Shown: positions 23,877-35,518 of the stretch, in pieces
Numbering within the stretch: the first letter of the stretch is position 1
Layout of the letters: each line of letters begins with the position of its first letter
From: Daphnia carinata
Taxonomy: Eukaryota; Arthropoda; Branchiopoda; Diplostraca; Daphniidae
Length of the DNA: 64,000 nt
Direction: 5' to 3'
NCBI RefSeq assembly: GCF_022539665.2
Contig: NC_081333.1
Coordinates: 11,964,971-12,028,970 of the forward strand
The notes under the pieces: generated by a model
Seen by the model: only the letters and a program-made list of their open reading frames with translations
Database searches by the model: none
Told to the model about the DNA's origin: nothing
Made by a program: the position numbers and the translations under genes

Positions 23877-26800
23877 CTATCGTCAGAGGAAACGATTGAA
23901 ATTAGATCTCGGTCGTTGAATTACGAAGTTTAGAAACAACATAATCGACCTACTTGGACATTTATAGAGCTTGTTCGTCTGCGAGATGTCGCCCTCACTA
24001 AGGCGTATGCGCTGGCCAATCTCTGGCCGCGATTTGGTCTCTGGATCAGCTTGCGGCAGAATCGTATCCAAATAAGTTCCCTGTTTGTTCAAACGCTCAT
24101 AATTGAGACGTTCTTGAAATGCAAATCATTCTCGTGCGTACCTTGGAAAATGTGTTGCGAGCGTAGTGCATGATGGAATCGAAATCGTAGGACAAACCCA
24201 GCGAGTTGACCTCCTCCGATGTCAGTTTGTTGAAATTGTACTCCTGACCTGAAGTAAAACAAAATGGGGATCTTATTTTTACGTCTTTGCACACAAGTTG
24301 TCGGCTGGAAGAGACAAGAATCGTTATCGCTCTATCCCTCCCCGTCATTCCAATACTAATGCGTATCGAAGAGAATAGCTTTCCAGTGGCATCGTTCCAA
24401 CAAAAAAAAAAAGGAGAACCATCGTACTCTAACAGTCATAAAGACTCTGGGCGAACAAACAATGATAGCATCCCACTAGAGACGTATTGATCGGGCTGCA
24501 CGAAAGTCTCAAAAGTTGCACGTTAGGCAAGATTCATTAATTCGACTGGGCGGGTAAATGTATACATAAGAAAGGGTGGAAAGAAGACGTTAGAAACAAA
24601 GGAAGCGACACAGAAAGCGACTGTAGTTGAGTAGAAGAGCTTGATAAGATAGCTGTAACAATCGGAAAAAGGGGATTCTCGTATTCTTAGCTATTACCAT
24701 GGAAGGCAATAGTCTGTCGATCACCTTGACACTAACTGTGGGGGACACAAGAGTGAGAGGGGATGAAATGACGTTGGCTTCGCAACACAAGAAGTTGATG
24801 GACACTTTGAAAATGAAAGCCTGACACGAGGCGAGACAATGGTAAACACTTTGAGGAGCTTTAAATCTCGTGCCCCACATCCAATCGTCTAGGATAAACG
24901 GAGAAACTTGGCGTTTCCTCTCGTGTTGTTCCAACAGCTTTCATGTGTTTCGCGAGAAGAAGTAAGGCCTCCAAACGAAATCAATCTCTTCCTACGTATT
25001 CGATTATTCAATCTTCCATTGGAACATTAGTGCTATCCCCAATAACTATTAGATTTAAATGAGTTTAACCAAGGTCTTTCTTTCGTTAGCTCATCGCGAA
25101 GTCGTTAGTTGTCTAGCCTTCATTGTCATTCGCTGCCCGTGTCAACAAAGGCGAATATGTTTACAGAATGACAAAGTCAACAAAAGAACATACCCGCCAT
25201 GATGTTCTCGCGGATAATGTGGACGTGATTGTCTCGGTCCGGTCGCGTGTGTTCATGCTAAATTGAGAAAAAAAACACACAAAAAAAGAAAAAGGAATTA
25301 GACAAAATAAACATACAAGGGCGGACGTCTAATTCGTTGGGTATTACCCAAAAGCCAACGACGTGGCCCAGTTCGTGGACGACGATCCCAAATTTATCGC
25401 AGTTCTTTCCGATAGAAATGGCCTGCGCTCCGTTGCCTCGTTTGCCGACGAAAGAACAACATCTGAAAATAGTGAACGAGTTTGTTATCTGTTGTTATCT
25501 ACAAAGAAAAAACAATAGACGGAAAGAAGCGGCTAGACACGGTTACCCGCAAGCGCGTTCGGTGAAAACGATAAAGTGAGGATGGTCGGCTGTACGTTCT
25601 ACGAATTTGACGCAGGTGAAGTTTTCCCAGTGGCGCATAGCTTGCTTGAAGAGTGCCTTATGGGCCCCGGAGAAGTTGGCGTCAATCTCGTACGGGATGA
25701 CTCCGAAATCCCAGATGCGCTCCTTGCGGGCCGTTGCCGCTCTCCGGGAACGGATTAACGCGCCAGGTTTCTCAGTGATCTGTCTGATCCGATCTTTGCG
25801 CTTGTTTCTCCTGGCCTTGATCGTCTTTGCGTTGAGTCTCTTTGTCGTCGTTTTGTCACCAACGGGTCGCGACGGCTTACCCTGCTCCTCATGGCCGTTG
25901 CTATGTGCTTCCTCGCTCGATAGATTCCGTTGTCCAGACGGATCCAACTCGACCAGTTCATCCTCCAGATCGCTCTTTTTCCGACGTCTAAGGATATCAA
26001 TCAGAATGAAATTTAAGAACGTGAAAAGAATAAATTCAAAAATGAAATAAAAGAGAAGAGAGAACGAAATAAGAAAACTGGATGGAGAGAAGTAGATAAT
26101 AAACTGAATTGCTTTGAAAAAAGGGGATTGAGAGCATCTTCTCGTTATTGATTCACTCCAGGAAAGGAAGGAGGGGAGAAATCGAGTCAGTTGCATTCTC
26201 TCTGTATTTTTTCAGATGACGATGGTTCTTCCTCCAGACTCGCGAGTAACTGAAAAGATTTGCAGAGTCAATCGACAAGACTCTTTCACCCCTCCCGTCT
26301 TGCCTGAACCCGCGCGGATGGTTAGGAGGAAGTTGGTTACCATCACATTGAACATCTTCCGCTCAGCATTCATAAATCCTCTTCCTTTCCCCCATGCTAC
26401 GCCATGCTCGACTTGTTCCCTTTTTTTCATCTTTGCGTTTCTCTTCTTGCTTCAAAAGGAATAGAACGATGTCCGCTAGTAAACCCCCGTCTTTTTTCTT
26501 CTCAATTTCCTTTCGTTTCCCGCTCTCGGTTTCTAAAATCCTCTCGTTCCCGAATGGCCAGATTTGTTTCTATCTTTTTTTTTTTTTTTTTTTGGCTCCG
26601 ATAGGTACGCGCTTTGTGTCGCACTCCGTTCTCGGGTTCGTGCAGAGCTGATTAGTAAGAAAATATGTTTTCCGAACAGGGTTTCCGAAGCATTAGTGAT
26701 CGGATCAATAAATGCTCCGCTGCCCATTGAATCCATCGAGATGGATTTTTTCTTTTCTCCTATTGGACGACACGAAAAAAAAAACTGATCTGAATATAGA

Positions 26801-29139
26801 CTGCCGAGGATTGCATGTCGCAACAAAAGCAAAGAAGATGACAAAAAAAAAAAAAGATGAGAAAGGGTGTGGCGAGCAAACGAATTTTGTTGATTACTTC
26901 TGTTGGTAACTGGGAGCTGAAAAGAAAATCAATTGGTTTTTAAGATTGCCGACGTTGCTGAGTCAAGATTGGGGGACTCTATGAATAAGAGTAGAATTTG
27001 ATTAGAGAGATTCTCGGATCAGAAAAAGAAAAAATTGGATTTGACGAATTGCCATGGTACTCAGACGCAATCCATCACACTATCGGTGAGATTCTACAGC
27101 TCGCCAGAGTGATATATTATCAACTATAAAAGCAAAAAATAAAAAAAGGATAACAATAACAAAAATCGACAGCAAAGACGCACAACAGTACCGTATCGAT
27201 TGGTTTCGTTTTTCATATTTTTATGGCTTTTTATTAACAGATAACCTTGGCAAGCGAATTCATCGCGGCGGAAGGCTCAATGCTCGAACTGAATTTCATT
27301 CCGTGCTCGAACCCGATTTGGCGTCGCTGGCCAAAACTAACCTTTTCGCGGCATGAACTTACCCCAATGTCCAATGGCATCACAGACGGAAGGCAGGGAA
27401 AGGCGGTAGAAAAGCAAAAGGAGTATGATGGATGACTTACTCTGTGATGGATGTGTGCTTCCTGCCTTGGCGTTGCTTACCGCCCGGCTTCAGTTGCTGG
27501 CCATCGTCAGATATTTCGTCCGGCTGGAGATGAGCAGGATGATGGAGACGTTGTTGCTGAAGGGCGGATGAGCCGTTGAAGGAAACCAAACGATCGGCCT
27601 CTTTCTCCGCTTCCGCCTGATCGCCGTCGATCTGCCAGTCGATGAGCACTTGACCCGTCTTGACGGCCAATTTTTGCTCATGATCCCGTCTCGATTGAAG
27701 TTCGTATTCCAACTCGTAGCGAACATTGGGCAATGCAACATCACCAACGAATCCCTCTAAGAACGTAAGATTTTAATTGTTACTATCACGTTTCTAATCA
27801 TTTTACGATGTTGCCCCGTGCAATGAACTTGGCTTGTTTTTCACTTGCGTAACGAGTCGATTTGAGCATCCAATTACGGGCATTTGGGTCCTTGGTAAGA
27901 AGCTAAAAAGACCTTTACGGTGTGGCTATCTGACATAACAGTCGCTAAGAGGAAATAAGCAAATTACCAAAAACGAAGCCGATCGTGTGCGCACACAGTT
28001 AAGGTTTCATCGGTGTAGCATAGTTTTCCTTTTTCTTTGTCGTTTTTCATCGGCCAATCGATTGGTTTAAAGAGAGGGGCTTCAATCGATATTTGCAATC
28101 ACACAAAGACATTATTCAATTGCCCTTTGTCGGACCCTGTGACTCGTTAAAGCGATGTTTTTGCGCTCCGTTTAAGGAAAAACGTTCGCTAATTTTGCTT
28201 CTTTCGCGTTAAGGGAAATGGCACGTAAAATTCCCTAACGAGAAGCGCAGCCAGTCAAGGACCCCCCCCCCCCCCCCCCCCCACAACCACTTGCACAAGT
28301 TTTTAAGCGTTTCGCCATTTGATAGTTGGCTCTCCATTAGCCGGGCTTCCAACCTTGATAGATGCGTGAATCGTCGGGAAAAAAAAAGAAACGGGTCAAC
28401 AGTCAACACTTTGGGCATGTCTTTATTGGCCCCGTTTTCTTTTTCTTGAAGACGTCCAAATGGAATGCAAAATAAGCCAAGAGAGTCTGCAAAAATAACG
28501 CAAAGACTGAGCGTGTTCGAAGAACTAAATATTCAAAGAGACGATCGCTTCAGCACTTGAAAAGCTACGAATATGTAGGTCGTCGTAAGGAGGAACATCT
28601 CGAATCGATTTGATGAAATATGCAACTACGTAAAACTGTTGTTGACTTGGAAAAGGTTCGCACATTCTTTGAATTTATCGATCTAACTATTGAGAAACTG
28701 GACTATTTTTCACGAAAATTGGGGCTTTGGGGAACAAAGAAAATGATTTCTAACGCCTGGTCGACGTTCATCAAACCATTGCAGACCTTCTCCCCCCTAT
28801 GTGATTATCTACTTGCCTAAGGAATGCTGAGTTGGAACAAATGCGATTTGCATAATGTGCCGAAGGTCGTGAATTGAAATAAGAATACAAGTGGGCACTG
28901 AACTCAATGCACTTGCAATTGGCTTTCTTACCTGCTTTACAAGGATCCAGGTAGATGTCGTCGGATATCCGGTGCGGAAAGCGTTTGGTCAGTAGTTGTT
29001 GAATGCTAAAGTCGTCGGCGGAGGCGGCCGATTGCGGCCCGGCCAGGAACGCAGAAGCGATGATTACAAGACCCACACGAAACAAAACGATGGCGGACGG
29101 CCGTCTGCCTACGACCGGACCCGTTATGGACGGATGCAT
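21060..29139 (-). CDS. tld: Tolloid/BMP1-type secreted metalloprotease
   Basis: Seventeen exons in unbroken phase, 3420 nt, 1139 aa: 28932-29139, 27441-27756, 25547-25987, 25348-25462, 25194-25257, 24142-24248, 23954-24080, 23652-23876, 23459-23581, 23055-23396, 22870-22992, 22644-22804, 22310-22496, 21982-22235, 21691-21904, 21379-21629, 21060-21221. Domain order is signal peptide, propeptide, astacin protease, CUB1, CUB2, EGF1, CUB3, EGF2, CUB4, CUB5, the full tolloid layout. Family members are secreted zinc proteases that mature procollagens and other matrix proteins and release BMP ligands by cutting chordin/Sog. All catalytic motifs are intact, so it should be active. The length is close to other tolloids. 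Whether it is the orthologue of fly tolloid or of tolkin cannot be decided by eye. Every splice site found is GT-AG. Confidence 0.96.
23954..25987 (-). other. tld: Tolloid exons 3-7: astacin catalytic domain
   Basis: The mature enzyme starts near residue 258 ([19 protein letters not shown]). The zinc site [13 protein letters not shown] spans residues 351-363, with His351, His355 and His361 as metal ligands and Glu352 as the general base. The third histidine is the first codon of exon 5, so the zinc motif is completed only by joining exons 4 and 5. The Met-turn SIMHY is at 406-410. The cysteine-rich loop [13 protein letters not shown], typical of tolloids, is at about 321-333. The domain ends with [13 protein letters not shown] before CUB1. 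Confidence 0.94.
25547..29139 (-). other. tld: Tolloid exons 1-3: signal peptide, propeptide and furin site
   Basis: Exon 1 encodes a signal peptide (basic start, then a hydrophobic core around residues 18-33 ending in QSAAS) and the conserved propeptide motif [15 protein letters not shown] across the exon 1/2 junction. The cysteine in this motif is the likely propeptide cysteine that keeps the zinc enzyme latent. Exons 2 and 3 continue as a long, charged, poorly conserved propeptide (residues about 80-257, many Lys/Arg/Glu). It ends in RSRR (254-257) before AAT, a furin-type cleavage site found at the same place in BMP1. Intron 1 (27757-28931) contains a 21-base C run; intron 2 (25988-27440) is the longest of the gene. 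Confidence 0.9.
28262..28282 (+). repeat. 21-base poly-C run in tolloid intron 1
   Basis: Uninterrupted C run (poly-G on the coding strand of tolloid). Such runs are length-unstable and error-prone in assembly. Confidence 0.9.
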
Positions 29140-30845
29140 CTTAATGATTTCCTCTTACAGCGAGGAAGTTGGCTAAACAGAAGCAAAAGAAAACAAAGAA
29201 GACAACGTCTTTCTTTTATTTTCTCCAGTCGCTCAAACTGACCCCCCGCACTGCTCCGACTGGATAACCTTCTTTCTTCGTACACGTACGAAAACAGAAA
29301 CAGTTAAAAAAGAAATAAAGCACCAAACTAACGCTATTTTTAGGTAGGCTCACAATCGGCTTGTTCTTCCTTTTTAATCGCTAGACCCAATGGGACTGTC
29401 CCCTCCAACGAAAAAAACGTAGCTGCTCGAAGATGAATCGACTCTCCTCTTTCGCTTCTTTGGCGAGGGGCTATCTTCTAATTCTCCTTGTGGTCAGCAA
29501 CAGCGCACGCAAACTTGTACATTTGATGATTTTGATTGAATATCAGCTGTCTTTAGTTTGATCACTATTGAAACCGGAACCGTCGATTTGTAGATGGAAT
29601 TTGTATTAATAAGCAAACAAGGGACGACGCGGCTTGTCACTGACACCAAAAGAACCACTTTGAAAATAACAGACGGCTGGGGAACAAGAAGAATCACAGC
29701 GCGATGTTGTCGAAGTTCGCTGCTCTCGTTGATGGGACAGATCGATCCGCTTCACGTTCCCATGTCATCTCAAAATGTTCCAGATTTTTATTTTTGTTGT
29801 ATTTCACCGCTGAAAGATGAAATGACAGCATACACTCAACACTGGGCGAAAAACAAGACGATGGGGTTTCAAAAAAAAATAATAATAATTTTGTTTTTCT
29901 TCTTTTAGTTGTCTGTGTTGACGAAGATCGGATGGGGGTTAAAATGGGGGCTGACGTCGCTGAGAGCGCGTGTGGACACCACCGCGGCTCAGCGTCGAGT
30001 GGTGCTTGTGCCCGTCTCGACCCGGCCAAGAAGGAGATGGGACAAGGAGGAGAAGGAAAAAAAAAGAAAAGAAAAGGAGATAGAAAGAAGAAGAAGAAGA
30101 AGAAGAAGAAGTAGAAGAAGAAGGGGGCTATATCTAACCTTAAGACATAAAGTCAGAAGAAGAAACTAAGAAAGAGGGAGGAATATTTACACAAAGACAT
30201 TTACAACCCTCTCTGTCTTTCCTTTTCCACCAGTTTTCTTTTTGCTTTTTATTATTTTTGGTTTCATTTTTGGGTGTGTTTTTAAGCGAAACGAAAAGGA
30301 GGTTGAATGTCCAAGTAAAATATTGTATGAGTGATTCCCCCTTTTTGTGTTTTTTTAAATGACGAAATCGAGGATTTTTTGTTTCCGGCCACCCTTATTA
30401 TTTAAATTGTTGCTTAACCCGCTCTTCGGATGATGCCGGCATGGAATAGCACTTACCCGATAGGCCCAAAAACGAGAAATTTCCAAACCCGTATCGGCAA
30501 AGGTTTTTTAAAAAAGAGTACTCACTCAGAGTACGCTGAATGTTGGGTGGAGGCATTGATAGATGAGCGGGATCGCATGTTAACATATGTACGTCAAACG
30601 AAATAAGGAATATAAAGAAAGCCAACCCATGGGGTAAACAGGTGGAATAGTTTTCTACGCACTGTTTGTTTTTGTTTCGCAATCAGGAAATAAACAAATA
30701 AAATTAAAAGGGGACGTTTTAGTTGACGCACCTGCTTTTATCAGTTGTGTTACGTAACCTATTGCAATTTGACATTGGATGTGTATACTGTGTACGTAGA
30801 TAACATTCGTTGCACATGTTTATATTTTTGTGGATTTATTAATAA
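29140..30845. other. Upstream region of tolloid, no gene recognised
   Basis: This holds the presumed 5' UTR and promoter of tolloid on the minus strand, but I find no convincing TATA box or initiator. A purine microsatellite of AAG repeats lies at about 30085-30123. Open frames here are short or made of low-complexity repeats. Confidence 0.4.
30085..30123 (+). repeat. (AAG)n microsatellite
   Basis: About twelve AAG units with one interruption (AGTAGAAG), within a longer purine-only tract starting near 30035. Confidence 0.85.
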
Positions 30846-31130
30846 ACGTAAAAAACGGGTTAGCGCAGTTGGTGCGCTAGCGCACTACATCACATTTATT
30901 TGGTATATTTCAAAAGCAGCTGATTTGACGAGAAAACCAATCGTTTTTTCCGAATCTGCATTTAATTTTGAATATATCGTGTGATTTTTTATGCATTCCA
31001 AGAGATATTGATTTTTTTGCAGATTTTGATAAAAGTGAGAAGGGTATAGCCTTCCCACTTTTCCATTTTTGGCTAAAATCTAGATATCGTTTGGAATACA
31101 TGATTTCGATTCAAAATTGAATGTAAATCA
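30846..31130 (+). repeat. Dispersed repeat, copy A
   Basis: Starts with GTAAAAAACGGGTTAGCGCAG, which includes a perfect pol III A-box match (TTAGCGCAGTTGG), and ends near a CATGATTTCGATTCA segment. It shares extended similarity with 31600-31885, including a 32-base near-palindrome at 31031-31062 with arms AAAAGTGAGAAGG and CCTTCCCACTTTT. There is no B box, so this is at most a degenerate tRNA-derived repeat. Confidence 0.7.
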
Positions 31131-31599
31131 CGAATATCAAGTTTATTTAGATGCAACTCTAATAGTTTATGAGTTATTTCAATTCGAAGTGGTTAGTCTA
31201 AAACCCCTTTAATTCGGTTTTACTCAAAAACCACTCAACTGATTGCAAAACTAATATTTTACCCCAAAAAATGGTCAGGTTTGGTTACAGCAAATTATGT
31301 TTAATTGAATTCCAGATATTTTTCGTAAAAAAGTTGGCCTTCAAAAACAAGCCCGACAAAATAAGCCTGGGAAAATAAGCCCGACTTTATCAATCGTAAT
31401 CATATTGTTTAAAAATCTATATGGAGTTATGAAAATACATTATTTAGAATCCAAATGGAACGAGAATCACGAATATCGACCATGTTTTTACCTGGAACTT
31501 GTGTTTTGTTTTTATAAAAGTAAAAAACCGTTTAACAAAGTTCTGAGAATCCCGAATATTCACTTTACTTTTTCGTGGTACTAGTGGTTTTTCAAATAA

Positions 31600-31885
31600 C
31601 GGTAAAAAACGGGTTCACGCAGTGCGCCAGTACGTTCTGGCGCTGGCGTGCCACATCACATTTATTCGCTATATTTCAAAAACAGCTGATTTGTAGAAAA
31701 ATCGAATCCATTTTCTTGAATCAGCATTAAATTTGGAGTATACTGTGGGATTTTAAAGGAATTTCAAGTGATATGGATTTTTTACTGATTTTAACAAAAG
31801 TGAGAAGGCTATAGCCTTCCCACTTTTACATTTTTGGCTAAATTTTAAATTTCGCTTAAAATACATGATTTCGATTCAGAATTAA
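31600..31885 (+). repeat. Dispersed repeat, copy B
   Basis: Direct, diverged copy of 30846-31130, beginning GTAAAAAACGGGTTCACGCAG. The near-palindrome is at 31796-31827. The G/C-rich block after the start (GCGCCAGTACGTTCTGGCGC) has changed in sequence but keeps self-complementarity. Confidence 0.7.
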
Positions 31886-31954
31886 ATGCTGATCACAGAA
31901 ATTCAATTTATTTTGCAATTGGCCTTATGGTTTTTAAATTAAACGTAAAAAACC

Positions 31955-32385
31955 TAAAAATAAAAAAAGTCGGGCTTATTTTTTCGGGCTTATTTAGTCG
32001 GGCTTAAATTTTTTTTCTGCAAAAAATGACACTCATAGGAATTGGTTGAATATCACAGGATATTCTCAAAATTGAATGCTGATTCCGGGAGAAACGCTAC
32101 TTTTTTTTCTTAAGTTAATCTTTTTTAGAATACACCGAATGTTTGACACAATGCTAGCGCGCCAGTATGCTGCAGCGTTAGCGCGATGCAGCAGAAATAT
32201 TCGGGGTATTTCCTAAATGGTTGAGTTAATGAAAAAAAATACCTTTTTTATCGGAATCAGCATACAATTTTGAGTATATCCTGTGATACTCTACCAATTC
32301 CGATGAGTGCCGGTTTTTGCAATAAAAAAATTTAAGCCCGACTAAATAAGTCCGACAAAATAAGCCCGACTTTTTCTATTTTTTG
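31955..32385. repeat. Long imperfect inverted repeat (foldback element)
   Basis: The left arm (31955-32117) and the reverse complement of the right arm (32226-32385) match along most of their length. Both contain AAGTCGGGCTTATTTT, TTTAGTCGGGCTTAAATTTT, CACTCAT-GGAATTGGT, ATCACAGGATAT-CTCAAAATTG and TGCTGATTCCG. The central ~110 bp has its own G/C-rich GCTAGCGCGCC / GCGTTAGCGCG sequence. Related GCCCGAC motifs also occur at 31350-31392. It can fold into a hairpin of about 160-bp arms and probably represents a MITE or foldback element. Confidence 0.7.
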
Positions 32386-32562
32386 AATTTTTGTTCCAAA
32401 AACCTAAATGCAAGTATGAAAATATATGATTTAGGTTTAAAATTAAACGAGAAACACAAAAGTTAACGCCCTTTTAATGTGAGATTTATAGTTTTCGAGT
32501 TATTCAAATTCAAAGTGGTTACGCTGAAACCATGTTGATTCCCATTAATTCAAAAGCTCTAC

Positions 32563-32580
32563 ATTATTATTATTATTATT
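32563..32580 (+). repeat. (ATT)6 microsatellite
   Basis: Six perfect ATT units at the right-hand edge of the repeat cluster. Confidence 0.85.
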
Positions 32581-32728
32581 TTATGGATAACGAATAGTAC
32601 TGCACTACAACAGTAATTCCACACTTAAAACTAATGTTATCCCCTAACAACCACCCTCTGTTAAAAACTGATGGTGATCCACGAAGGTGGATTTATAATT
32701 TCGTCAAGTTGTTGACCACTGTCCTCAT

Positions 32729-33131
32729 ATGGAAGCAATTGATCTTACACAACAAAACTCTTCGCCGCTTGAGTCTGAATTCGATCTCGCTGACATTCCC
32801 CAGGTACCGACTTTGAAAAAAGAAGAACCTCTTTCTCTCCTCAAAAATTGGATTTCTTTTTGTGATCCTCCTCTTTCCCCAGTTGGTATTTGGTTTCCGA
32901 TTCCGGTTTCCGAAAGTTGTTTTTCTTTTTCCACCGACAGACAGTTGATTCTTAAAGTTTTTCCCTCCCTTTTTTTTTCTCTACGTGACAACAGACACGC
33001 AATCCAAAGCGTCTACAATCTTCCATTCTATTCATACGATACCCAACAGTGTGAGAAAACGAGAAGCCGAGATTCCATTTCCTATATACGTTCAATCAGA
33101 TGTAGTTATCCATCTCCGGAGACTCACGTAA
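32729..33131 (+). CDS. Possible small two-exon gene or gene relic
   Basis: Exon A 32729-32885 begins ATGGAAGCAATTGATCTTAC and codes for a protein-like start, MEAIDLTQQNSSPLESEF, with an acidic stretch and an IDLT motif that resembles a SUMO-interacting motif. A donor (G|GTATTT) joins across a 109-nt intron with a strong pyrimidine tract to an acceptor at 32994. Exon B, 32995-33131, reads on in phase through NSVRKREAEIPFPIYVQSD to a TAA. The spliced product is 97 aa. A more 5' donor (CAG|GTACCG at 32804) and a donor near the end (CAC|GTAACA) leave other structures possible. I do not recognise the family. It may be chance, or a fragment left by a rearrangement at the adjacent repeats. Confidence 0.25.
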
Positions 33132-34941
33132 CACGCAGTTTACACGGCTCCGAATCCCAGCTATGGGATGGAAATAAATTACCGTGATAAACATCGCCCC
33201 CCCCTCCCTGTCCACATCGCCCAACCCAATCCAACTCGGGTTTATTATTTTCTTCTTTTCGTTTATGTGTCCTATCTTTTAAATTGAATTTGAATTTAGT
33301 TTTCGATCCATTGGACACTATAGCAACAAGAGCTTGCCAACAGCAATAAAAAATGGACATTGAACAAGCAGAACACTACCAGATGATTCTCTATTGTTTT
33401 GTTCGCAGTCATTCATTCTTTTTTTTTTAAATTTCATTAATGTTTTTTTTTTAAGTGACATATCTGTTTGTTTTTTTTTTTTTTTCGGAGGTTTCTGTGA
33501 ACGCTGTGTGATGAAAATGTACAGCAATGTGTAATGTGATAGGATATGGGGGGCGGTTGGGTAAACAAGGGTTAGAAAAGGGAGGAAAATAACACACTAT
33601 ATTCTGCTTTTTTTTTTAAAGAAGGGGGTTATACGTGAAGAGGAGGAAAAAAGAAGAAGAATTTTGGCGTTTCGAAGACCGTTCAATAGAGATAGTTACA
33701 CATATTTAACAACCGTTTGTTGTTTTGTTAATTAAATAGCATAGATCGCGTCGAGGGGGGAAAAAAGGAAGTGACAGGAGGGCGCAGAAGGGAGGCAATA
33801 CATTTATACAAATGTCACGGTGAGTATTTCAGATTGCATATTCGAAAAAAGGAGAAAAAAAAAGATGGGCATTGTAAATCGATATTGTAGGCCAAAAACG
33901 GGAGGGACGCCGAGAATGATACGATGATCATTTCTGCCACGAGCGAAGAATTGAATGGAAACTTCATTTTTGAATTTATTGTAGAAAAATGAAATTCGAA
34001 TTTTTTGGCAAGACAATTTTTTGTTGAATTTTTTTGTTTTCTTTATGTTTGTGTATGATCGGCATTGGAGCGGATGGACATAATCGTGAGAAAAAAAGAA
34101 ATCGCCCTGTGTGGTCATATAACGCATGCAATTTACATGATTTTCGGAAAACAATGGTATTTAGAAAACAAACAGAATCACTGCAACGTTTGTTGTTTAC
34201 TTGCGAAGACATGCAAATTGTTCAAGAGTTTAAAAACAAGACAAAAAAAAAAAGAACTAAACAAACAAGTTGATTCTATTTTCCGAGAAAAAAAAATGTG
34301 TAGTCATACTGTTAGTCAAATATTATAATGAACAAAACGCGCACAGAACGAAAATTAAATGAAAAAAATACGTCGACATCGAGGTCCAAATGATTCCAGC
34401 AAACATGCTTTCTCTCTTCGGACCTCGTGCTGTAATTTTTGTTATTCATCATGGGATTGGGGAAAAGCGAGCTCTTTTTTTCTTATTACTTCATTTGTTT
34501 GGGGTTAATGTTTTTGTTATTTTTTTTTTTTTGTAATTATGTTTTTTTACTGTACATTTTTTAATTTGATTTCTCCCGTGTCGCCTCCAGTGGTGCCGGT
34601 TCCTCCTCCGATCTGTCCCATTAATTTAAATCGTCCGATGCGCTCGTTGTGTTCGGGCGTCCTGCGCAATTTAATTCCATTCAAAGCAAGGCATAAAAGT
34701 TCGGGTTTTTTAAACGAATCGAAAGGTCATAGGAAAGGTAAAAATTTTAAACTATTTCCCATACGCTATCGACCTTTTTTGTTTTGTTTTAAACGTTTGA
34801 AAAAGTGATGCGTGGGATGAATGTGAAAAAGCAGTGCACAATTAATTTCTCTTAACTTTGTTTTTTTTCGGGGTTTTTTTTTGGGAGGGAAGTTTTCATA
34901 CAGAAAATGCTAGAGAGGATTGAAGGAAAAGTTTGAAATAT
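33132..34941. other. 3' flank of the collagen gene, no gene recognised
   Basis: AT-rich sequence with many short T runs. It must contain the collagen 3' UTR and poly(A) site (minus strand). Several TTTATT hexamers (AATAAA on the minus strand, for example near 33974 and 33240) are candidates, and none stands out. Confidence 0.4.
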
Positions 34942-35518
34942 TTACACATCGTCATAGTCGTCTTCGTCTTCGTAATCAATAGAGTCGGGTGTGGTTGTTG
35001 TCGTAGTAGTTGGCCCAGCTGGTCGGTTGGTGCTGCTTCCCGACGCGCCGTAAGACTGAAATCATCATCAACAGACGTAGATTCATTAAAAGCCCATTCC
35101 CGTTTGCCAGACAAAAAAGAAAATCAAGGACCCCTCTTATTAATAATAGAGTGTACACTGCAGCTAACTAAAATGTTCGCCAGCTGTCGCAACTATGTCC
35201 CTTTTCCAAGGTTTTTGATTTGATTAGTTCTGACATGATGCCGCAACATCCTCATCAACCATACGTTTAATTAACGCACTACGTTTGCCCAAAATTGATG
35301 CTCTTCATTATGCTTTACGTCTACAAATGAATCTTATTTTGTTTTTATATATTAAGACAAAGATGGTGATTACTCACTGGTACGTTTCCTGGTCTCCATC
35401 CGCATCCGGGAATGGGAAAGCCGTCCGAACCTAACGGGCATGGTGCATCCAATCCTGGGGAACCCTGTTCACCTCGCGGTCCTCTTTCGCCTTTCTTGCC
35501 TTTCTTTCCCATCATTCC
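34942..35518 (-). other. Collagen C-terminus with acidic tail
   Basis: Exon 35378-35518 ends the helix with [18 protein letters not shown] and then [17 protein letters not shown], the two-cysteine C-terminal signature of MACITs. The vertebrate proteins stop within a few residues of this motif. Here exon 34942-35055 adds 37 residues: Ser/Gly-rich, then a run of seven Thr ([11 protein letters not shown]), then the strongly acidic [11 protein letters not shown] and a stop. Three tyrosines lie among the acids, so tyrosine sulfation is conceivable. Confidence 0.88.
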
